This document shows, one piece after another, positions 58,600 through 64,000 of a stretch of DNA of 64,000 nucleotides (positions within the stretch are counted from its first letter, which is position 1; every line of letters starts with the position of its first letter). Source of the DNA: Oceaniglobus roseus (GTDB lineage: Bacteria; Pseudomonadota; Alphaproteobacteria; Rhodobacterales; Rhodobacteraceae); assembly GCF_002869745.1 (NCBI RefSeq), contig NZ_PNOS01000011.1, positions 44,377 through 108,376 on the forward strand, in the 5' to 3' direction. The position numbers and the translations under genes are program-made. Below the pieces are notes generated by a model. The model did no database searches. It had not been told where the DNA came from and worked only from the letters and a program-made list of their open reading frames with translations.

Positions 58600-60087
58600 T
58601 CACTCCTGCGCTTTGCCCGCGCGAAAGCGCGAGATCGTGAAGAGAAGAACGGCGGCGACCGAAAACCCCAGCAGCGTCGCCGCGATGGGGCGCGTCAGGA
58701 ACACGCTCGGATCGCCGTTCGACAGGCTGAGCGACTGTTTCATCCGAAGCTCCAGCAATGGCCCCAGAACCAGCCCGATGACCAGCGGGAACGGCGGAAT
58801 GCCATTGCGCAGCATGAAACGGCCGATGATGGCGAAGATCACCGTGATGAGTGCGTCGGTCAGACGATAATTCTGCGTGTACGATCCGACCAGCGCGAGG
58901 ACGAGAATGGTCGCGCCGATCATCCGGGGGTTGATGTTCGACAGCTTGACGATGGACTTCGTGGAGACGAGCAGCAGCAGCAGGATCACGACGTTCAGCA
59001 CGAAGAGCGAGATGTAGAGCCCCGAGATGAACTCGGGCCGGCTCGCGAACAGCTCCGGGCCGGGAACGATGTTGTGGATCATGAGGACGGCCAGAAGCAT
59101 CGCCATGAGGGGATCCGCCGGAATGCCCAGCGAAAGGAGCGGCACGAGAACCGTCGAGGTACAGGCGTTGATCGAGCTTTCCGACGCGACGAGACCCTCG
59201 GGCGATCCCTTCCCGAACTCCTCCGGCTTCCTGGAAAAGCGGCGGGCCAGCGAATATGACAGGAACTGCGCGCCGAATTCGCCCACCCCCGGAAGAAGCC
59301 CCATGAACACGCCCAGCCCGCAGGACCGCGCCAGCGTGCGCGGGTATTTCAGCGCCTCGGCCAAGCCGCTCCAGCGGCTTTCCCCCGCGCCCCCCATGTC
59401 GGCTTTCGGCCGGGCGTCCGTTCCCAGAAGCACGAACGCCTGCGACATCGCGAAGAGGCCGATGACCACAGGCACGAGCGGTACGCCGCCCAGCAGCCAC
59501 TGCTGATCGAAGGTGAATCTCTGCGTGTTGAACGGCGACTCGAAGCCGACCGTACCCAGAAACATGCCAAGGCCCAGCGACAGGATCGCGCCCGCGATCT
59601 GCCTCTGGTGCGCAAGCAGGACCGAGACGAGGGCCAGCACCGCGACCATCGCGAATTCGGGCGCCCCGAAGCGCTCGGCCACCCTGGCGAGGTAGGGCGC
59701 GAGAAGGACGAGCGCGAGAACCGAAACGATCCCGCCGATGAAGGACGAGGAATAGGCCAGCGACAGGGCGCGGAAGGTCTCGCCCCGCCGCGACATCGGG
59801 TAGCCGTCATAGGTTGTCAGCACGTTGACCGGCGTGCCCGGCACACGGATCAGGATCGCCGGGATGGCTCCGCCGTACCACGCGCCACCATAGGCGCCGA
59901 GCAGCAGCATGATCCCGGGCAGGGGGTCGAGCTGGAGGCTGAATGGCAGCAGGATCGCCATCGCCCCCGCCGGTTCGAGACCGGGGACCGCGCCCACCAT
60001 GATGCCGAGGACGGCGCCGGCGACGAGGGCTGCCAGGACCTGCCAGTGGGCGACGTATTCAAGACCCAGAAGGAAGTTGTCGATCAC
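58600..60087 (-). CDS. tctA: TTT transporter large permease (second system)
   Basis: The 495-residue TctA protein has about ten to twelve membrane helices. The duplicated signature appears as IMVGAVPGLEPAGAMAIL (first half) and GVFMGLLPGVGEFGAQFLSY (second half). IRVPGTPVNVLTTYDGYPM and PEGLVASESSINA are the conserved loops. The start is a GTG that overlaps the tctB stop (GTGA), a clear case where the overlap decides the start. Unlike the permease at 6241, TctA and TctB are separate here. Confidence 0.9.
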   Translation of the reverse strand: MIDNFLLGLEYVAHWQVLAALVAGAVLGIMVGAVPGLEPAGAMAILLPFSLQLDPLPGIMLLLGAYGGAWYGGAIPAILIRVPGTPVNVLTTYDGYPMSRRGETFRALSLAYSSSFIGGIVSVLALVLLAPYLARVAERFGAPEFAMVAVLALVSVLLAHQRQIAGAILSLGLGMFLGTVGFESPFNTQRFTFDQQWLLGGVPLVPVVIGLFAMSQAFVLLGTDARPKADMGGAGESRWSGLAEALKYPRTLARSCGLGVFMGLLPGVGEFGAQFLSYSLARRFSRKPEEFGKGSPEGLVASESSINACTSTVLVPLLSLGIPADPLMAMLLAVLMIHNIVPGPELFASRPEFISGLYISLFVLNVVILLLLLVSTKSIVKLSNINPRMIGATILVLALVGSYTQNYRLTDALITVIFAIIGRFMLRNGIPPFPLVIGLVLGPLLELRMKQSLSLSNGDPSVFLTRPIAATLLGFSVAAVLLFTISRFRAGKAQE

Positions 60088-60674
60088 AGGACGGACCCCA
60101 GCGTGTTTCCCACCCAGCCGGGCAGGTATTGGAAGATGGGTGCGAGCGGAAACCACAGGCCGATGCCCAGGCGGAAGACCAGAACGAGGCCCACGGCCAC
60201 GCAGCACGCCTTCAGGACCCATCCCCGCCCGCGCAGTCCTGCCCGCCAGGTCACGAAGACCAGGAAGATCAGTGTTGCGATCCCGAACCCGAGGTACGAG
60301 ACCCCGACGAGGTAGATGCAGAAATAGACGGCGTATTCGATGGCCTGGGCCGTTCCGCCGAAGGCCCAGAGCGCCTGCCTGAGAAAGCCGCTCTTGTCGG
60401 CGGACCTGGCAAGATCACGGAGGAAGCCCCAGGCAAGGACAAGCCCGGCGATCCCCGCCATTCCCAGGCTGACGAGCGGCCATCCGATCGGGGCGAGATA
60501 CCAGCCGCGGCCCTCGGGTTGCGGCTGCGTCGCGAAGGGGGCGAGCCCGAGCAGGACGAGGGTCACGATCAGGAAGATGGTCGAGGCCAGACCTTCCGCC
60601 TCGGGCGGCACGACCTCCTCGTGATCGTCCTCCATGATCTCGAGTTCACTGCCCGGTGGACCGCTGCGGGTCAT
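60084..60674 (-). CDS. tctB: TTT transporter small permease (second system)
   Basis: The 196-residue membrane protein begins with an acidic cytoplasmic leader (ELEIMEDDHEEVVPPEAEG). Four helices follow (IFLIVTLVLLGLAPF, LVSLGMAGIAGLVLAWGF, YAVYFCIYLVGVSYLGFGIATLIFLVFV, and a final segment to GLWFPLAPIF), the TctB layout. AGGAGG lies 5 bp before ATG 60674; a GTG two codons upstream is less likely. It overlaps tctA by 4 bp. A strong hairpin separates it from the receptor gene. Confidence 0.85.
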   Translation of the reverse strand: MTRSGPPGSELEIMEDDHEEVVPPEAEGLASTIFLIVTLVLLGLAPFATQPQPEGRGWYLAPIGWPLVSLGMAGIAGLVLAWGFLRDLARSADKSGFLRQALWAFGGTAQAIEYAVYFCIYLVGVSYLGFGIATLIFLVFVTWRAGLRGRGWVLKACCVAVGLVLVFRLGIGLWFPLAPIFQYLPGWVGNTLGSVL

Positions 60675-60699
60675 CGTCACCTCCTGGGGTTGGACAGTT

Positions 60700-60722
60700 C
60701 GGGCGCGGACAGGCCGCGCCCG
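60700..60722 (-). terminator. Intercistronic hairpin between second tctC and tctB
   Basis: CGGGCGCGG, ACAGG, CCGCGCCCG: a perfect 9-bp GC-rich stem with a 5-nt loop in the 57-bp gap, just after the receptor gene stop. It is the third receptor-permease hairpin of this kind in the window. Confidence 0.65.
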
Positions 60723-60731
60723 GTACGCGCA

Positions 60732-61676
60732 TCACTTCTTCGCCGCCTCGACGAGCGCCTCTGCCGCCGAGTAGTCGGCCTCGATGCGTGCAGCGGCCTC
60801 TTCGGCCCCCATCCAGTAGACACCCGCGCCGGTCGCGGCGGCGATGTCCTGGGCGTCTTGCGACGCGACGGCCTTTTCGGCCGCGGCTGCGATCTTGTCC
60901 TTCACCTCCTGCGGCGTGCCGGCCGGCACGAACAGGCCGTTCCAGAGGGTGATGTTCAGGCCCGGCACTTGCTCGGACAGAAGCTTGGCGTCGGGCTTGA
61001 TCGACAGCGGTTCGTCGGTGTAGGCGGCGATGACCTTCACGTCGTCGAGGCAGGCCAGGACGGTCGCCATGGTGGTGTTCATCACGTCCACGTCGCCGGT
61101 CCGCAAGGTCGAGCAGTCCAGCAGGTCGAACGCGGCATCTGCGCCGAACTCGAACCCGAGCTCCCGTGCCGCGGCGAAGGTCGCCATGGTCGGAACCAGA
61201 TCGTAGCCGTAATGGCCCAGCCGCACCGAGTGGGACTTCGCGTATTCGGCAAGCTCCGCGAGGTTGGAGTAGGGCGCGTCGGCGGCGGCCACGAGCGCGA
61301 AGGGATAGGTCAGGAAGATCCCGATCGGTTCGAACGTGTCGCGGCCGTAGGCGGCATTGCCCTTTATGACATGCATCGTCGGCACGTCGATCACGAACGA
61401 CCCGATGGTGTAGCCGTCGGCGCCTGCCTGGGACACGGCAGTGGCACCCTCGATGCCGCCACCGCCGGGCCGGTTAACCACCTTCGCAGGCACGCCGGTC
61501 TCGCGCGTCATCTCCTCGGCGATGACCCGGGTCAGCTGATCTTCAAGGTCGCCCGGCGGCCACGGAACGATGAACGTGACCGGACGCTCCGGATACTCGG
61601 CGAGCGCGGGGCCCGCGATGAGACTTGCTGACGCGGCGATGGCCATGGCCACGCCCTTCCTCCAATCCTTGCGCAT
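60732..61676 (-). CDS. tctC: TTT solute-binding protein, Bug family (second system)
   Basis: The 314-residue periplasmic receptor has a signal peptide (GVAMAIAASASLIAGPALA), then YPERPVTFIVPWPPGDLEDQLTR and NRPGGGGIEGATAV, the two ligand-loop signatures of Bug proteins. The usual PGGxxD is PGDLED here, which may change ligand preference. GNAAYGRDTFEPIG and LFVPAGTPQEVKDKI are conserved. It is the first gene of the leftward tctCBA operon, divergent from an IclR regulator rather than a two-component system. The ligand is unknown; it is probably a small mono- or dicarboxylate. Confidence 0.92.
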   Translation of the reverse strand: MRKDWRKGVAMAIAASASLIAGPALAEYPERPVTFIVPWPPGDLEDQLTRVIAEEMTRETGVPAKVVNRPGGGGIEGATAVSQAGADGYTIGSFVIDVPTMHVIKGNAAYGRDTFEPIGIFLTYPFALVAAADAPYSNLAELAEYAKSHSVRLGHYGYDLVPTMATFAAARELGFEFGADAAFDLLDCSTLRTGDVDVMNTTMATVLACLDDVKVIAAYTDEPLSIKPDAKLLSEQVPGLNITLWNGLFVPAGTPQEVKDKIAAAAEKAVASQDAQDIAAATGAGVYWMGAEEAAARIEADYSAAEALVEAAKK

Positions 61677-61720
61677 TCGAGGTATCTCCCTGTTCTACCT
61701 GTTGATCGGTTCATTATTGT

Positions 61721-61731
61721 AACCAGTGGTT
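61721..61731. promoter_or_regulatory. AACCAGTGGTT palindrome between tctC and iclR
   Basis: An 11-nt odd palindrome (AACCA-G-TGGTT) in the middle of the 141-bp divergent gap, in a locally AT-richer stretch. It is a plausible binding site for the adjacent IclR regulator. Confidence 0.45.
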
Positions 61732-61817
61732 CAAATATGTTGCACGCCCCCTTACCTTGTGTCAACTCTGGTTTGAAGTAGACATCGCTGCACGGGTTAC
61801 GGGAGGTCTGCCGAGTC

Positions 61818-62618
61818 ATGGGAAAATCGATGGGAACGGTGGACAAGGCGTTCCACCTGTTGTCGTGCTTCACGGTCACCGAGCCGGAGTGGGGCCTGAG
61901 CGACCTCGCGCGGAGGGCTGGACAGGACAAGGCGACCGCGCTGCGCCTGCTCAACAGCCTCATGGCCGGCGGCTTCGTGGAGCAGGATCCGGACGCCAGG
62001 ACCTTTCGAATCGGGACTGCCGTCTTGAAGCTGGCGCGGGTCCGCGAAGCCTCGTTTCCGTTTCTTTCCCTCGCCAAGCCGCCGTCCGAGAGGTTGTCGG
62101 CGTCGATCGGGGAAACCATTCACGTTTGTCTGCCGGAAGCGGATGCGCTTGCCACGGTCCACATCGTCGAACCCCAGCGTGCCACGCGCGTCTACGTGGA
62201 CCCGTCGCAACCGCTTCCCTACCATGCGACGGCGTCAGGTCTCGCCTTCCTCGCCTTCGCAAGCGCGGAGTTTGTCGACCATGCGCTCTCCTCCACCGAT
62301 TTCCGCGCCCATACGGAGCACACGATCACGAGCAGGGAGGTGCTGATCGACGCGCTGGCGAAAATTCGCGGCGGCGCCTACGCCGTCTCGAGCAGCAGCT
62401 TCGAACTGGAGACCATCGGGATCGCATCGCCGATCTTCGACGCATCCGGCCATGCCATGGGAACCGTAGCCGCCGCCTGCCTCGCCTCGCGGATCACGCC
62501 GGAACTGGAGACCCGCATCGCCTCGGCGGTGACCGGAACGGCGATCGAGATAACACGCGCCCTCGGAGCGGAGCCTCCCGCGCGCTTCATCCAGTCACAC
62601 AGGGAGCTGGGGGCCTGA
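61818..62618 (+). CDS. IclR-family transcriptional regulator (second)
   Basis: The 266-residue regulator has a winged helix (FHLLSCFTVTEPEWGLSDLA...DKATALRLLNSLMAGGFVEQD, about 8-60) and an IclR effector domain (about 75-250, with VDPSQPLPYHATASGLAFLAF and GGAYAVSSSSFELETIGIASPIF). It is divergent from tctCBA and should control that transporter, with the transported acid or its product as effector. I chose ATG 61818; an ATG at 61830 would remove four residues. Confidence 0.9.
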   Translation: MGKSMGTVDKAFHLLSCFTVTEPEWGLSDLARRAGQDKATALRLLNSLMAGGFVEQDPDARTFRIGTAVLKLARVREASFPFLSLAKPPSERLSASIGETIHVCLPEADALATVHIVEPQRATRVYVDPSQPLPYHATASGLAFLAFASAEFVDHALSSTDFRAHTEHTITSREVLIDALAKIRGGAYAVSSSSFELETIGIASPIFDASGHAMGTVAAACLASRITPELETRIASAVTGTAIEITRALGAEPPARFIQSHRELGA

Positions 62619-62936
62619 TACGCTGCCCGCTTTCGTAGCGCCGACTGGAAACCTCGATCAGGAATGACATCTAACGTGGATGGTGACCCTGCCGGGCCAC
62701 CGGATGATGCGCGGTCACGGTTGGGCATCCGTGGTCGGTTGTGGCAGAGGGCTGGTCCGGGGCCGGACGCCCGGACATGGGGACGCTCCGACGGGGCCGG
62801 AGGGATTACCGACCGCTTGGACAGGCGGCGCGTGAGTTGCCACGCCGCAGCGGCACGGCTCGCGGAACCCGGCAAAATGAGTCATAACCCCCCCGGAACG
62901 GCGTGATCTTGCAGCCGGTAAACCGACGGATGAGAG
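62619..62936. other. Gene-free gap before dusA
   Basis: 318 bp between the IclR gene and dusA. I see no credible gene, repeat or RNA element. A short open frame at 62664-62906 has no family resemblance and no ribosome-binding site. The dusA promoter should lie in the last 100 bp (after CCCCCCGGAACGG), but no clear -35/-10 can be picked. Confidence 0.5.
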
Positions 62937-63953
62937 ATGATTGGTGAAGTGAAATCAGAAGTTCGCGGTTCGTCCCGTCTGTCCGTGGCCCCGATGATGG
63001 ATTGGACCGACCGTCATTGCCGTATGCTGCACCGGCAGCTTTCGGCGCATGCGCTGCTCTATACCGAGATGGTGACGGCGCCGGCGCTGGTCAGGGGCGG
63101 CGCGGTGCATCTGCTGGAGCACGATCCGCGCGAGGCGCCGGTGGCGTTGCAGCTGGGCGGCTCGGACCCCGGGGAACTGGCCGAGGCGGCGCGGCTCGGG
63201 GCGGAGGCGGGATATGCCGAGATCAACCTCAACTGCGGATGTCCGTCGGACCGGGTGCAGTCGGGATGTTTCGGCGCCGTGCTGATGGAGCGGTCGGCCC
63301 TGGTGGCCGACTGCGTCGCCGCGATGATCGCGAAGGTGCCCCGTGGCGTGCCGGTGACGGTCAAGTGCCGCATCGGCGTCGACGACCAGGCGCCGGAGGA
63401 GGTGCTGCCCGACTTCCTGTCGCGGATCCGCGCGGCGGGGGTCGACCGGGTGCAGATCCATGCGAGGAAGGCCTGGCTGCAGGGGCTCAGCCCGAAGGAG
63501 AACCGGGACATCCCGCCGCTCGATTACGACCTCGTCGTCGCGATGAAGACGGCGTATCCGGACCTGCACATCTCGCTGAACGGCGGGATCCAGAGCCTGG
63601 ACGAGGCGGAGTCGTTGCTTGCGCGGGGGATCGACGGGGTGATGGTCGGGCGCGCGGCCTATCAGCGGCCCTTCGACATCTTGGCCGAGGCCGATGCGCG
63701 GATCTTCGGCGCGCCCACGCGAAGGCGCGCTCCGGCGGAGGTGGTTGCGGCCATGGAGCCCTATTTCGCGGACCATCTCGCGCGGGGCGGGCGGCTGCAC
63801 CAGGTCACGCGGCACATGCTGGGACTGTTCGCGGGACGGCCCGGGGCGCGGGGCTGGCGGCGCGTGCTGTCGGAGCGGGCGCATCGCCCCGATGCGGGGC
63901 TCGACGTGCTGCGCGCGGCGCTGGCCGAGACGGAAGGCGCCGCCGTTGCGTGA
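62937..63953 (+). CDS. dusA: tRNA-dihydrouridine(20/20a) synthase
   Basis: The 338-residue flavin enzyme reduces uridines in the tRNA D-loop. SVAPMMDWTDRHCRMLHR at the N-terminus, YTEMVTAPAL, catalytic Cys in NLNCGCPSDRVQSGCFG, KCRIGVDD, and IHARKAWLQGLSPKENR are DusA-specific. LNGGIQS and MVGRAAYQRPF complete the FMN barrel, and a helical tRNA-binding domain follows from about 245. It is full length and a housekeeping gene unrelated to the neighbouring transport operon. Confidence 0.95.
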   Translation: MIGEVKSEVRGSSRLSVAPMMDWTDRHCRMLHRQLSAHALLYTEMVTAPALVRGGAVHLLEHDPREAPVALQLGGSDPGELAEAARLGAEAGYAEINLNCGCPSDRVQSGCFGAVLMERSALVADCVAAMIAKVPRGVPVTVKCRIGVDDQAPEEVLPDFLSRIRAAGVDRVQIHARKAWLQGLSPKENRDIPPLDYDLVVAMKTAYPDLHISLNGGIQSLDEAESLLARGIDGVMVGRAAYQRPFDILAEADARIFGAPTRRRAPAEVVAAMEPYFADHLARGGRLHQVTRHMLGLFAGRPGARGWRRVLSERAHRPDAGLDVLRAALAETEGAAVA

Positions 63954-64000
63954 GGCGCTGGCCACCCGCGGCTGGTGCGCCTTCGGGGCCGAGGACGGGC
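63946..64000 (+). CDS. Possible start of a downstream gene (runs off window)
   Basis: A frame starting at TTG 63946 inside the last codons of dusA reads MREALATRGWCAFGAEDG to the window edge. The overlap would mean translational coupling with dusA. Only 18 codons are visible and no ribosome-binding site is evident, so no function can be given. Confidence 0.25.
   Translation, partial: MREALATRGWCAFGAEDG

Noticed and set aside
62664..62906. Open frame of 80 codons in the gap before dusA
   Set aside because: Low-complexity, arginine/glycine-rich product typical of chance frames in GC-rich DNA; no ribosome-binding site or family resemblance.
1..64000. Mobile elements, prophage, CRISPR, rRNA or tRNA genes
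   Set aside because: No transposase or integrase motifs, no regularly spaced repeats, and no cloverleaf or rRNA-like sequence were recognised on either strand.

Overview
The window is high-GC DNA with tightly packed genes. Its content points to an alphaproteobacterium of the Rhodobacteraceae/roseobacter type: TRAP and tripartite tricarboxylate (TTT) transporters, a tcuAB pair, a DUF2783 gene inside a homogentisate operon, a dimethylglycine-dehydrogenase/GcvT-type fusion, and many 4-bp ATGA overlaps between co-transcribed genes. Taxonomy is inferred from gene content only. I see no rRNA, tRNA, CRISPR array, insertion sequence or prophage. The window is mostly catabolic genes with their own transporters and local regulators.

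Layout. 1-2.5 kb: the end of a YhaN-like ATPase, an SbcD/YhaO-like nuclease and a WYL-domain regulator. 2.7-9.3 kb: a TctE/TctD two-component system divergent from tctC, a fused tctA-tctB permease and a PrpF-type isomerase. 9.4-13.9 kb: a small hypothetical gene, an AbrB-family membrane protein, an FCD-type GntR regulator and tcuAB. Together these look like uptake of tricarballylate or aconitate and its oxidation to cis-aconitate.

14.0-32.6 kb: an island of six transcription units. Each promoter region carries the same AT-rich palindromic element (AAGCTA half-site), and one copy lies in front of a local GntR/UTRA regulator gene. The units encode a crotonase-like protein, a D-2-hydroxyacid dehydrogenase and a two-subunit class I fumarase/tartrate-dehydratase-like enzyme; a PcaD-like hydrolase, a GST, a CaiB/BaiF CoA-transferase and a carboxymuconolactone-decarboxylase-like protein; a hydratase/3-hydroxyacyl-CoA dehydrogenase fusion and a PcaF-like thiolase; PcaHG-like intradiol dioxygenase subunits; and a secreted metallo-beta-lactamase-fold protein with a DctPQM TRAP transporter. 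This resembles a beta-ketoadipate pathway with unusual middle steps. 32.7-38.7 kb: an RNase Z-like hydrolase, a TAXI-type TRAP transporter and a sulfatase.

38.8-48.8 kb: a leftward operon with a dimethylglycine dehydrogenase-like enzyme, a UPF0261 protein, an aldehyde dehydrogenase, a HAD hydrolase, a phospho-lyase-type class III aminotransferase, a hydroxylysine/ethanolamine-kinase-like APH protein, an SDR and PurU. It is divergent from an IclR regulator and a second class III aminotransferase. 51.2-57.8 kb: a MarR regulator divergent from a homogentisate operon (MBL protein, FAD monooxygenase, DUF2783, hmgA, maiA, fahA). 58.0-62.6 kb: a DUF4405 membrane protein, a second TTT transporter and its IclR regulator. 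62.9-64.0 kb: dusA and the possible start of another gene.

The strongest new leads are the six-site regulon with its non-standard aromatic pathway, and the kinase/phospho-lyase/demethylase/PurU operon, which could be a route for N-methylated amino alcohols or hydroxy-amino acids.
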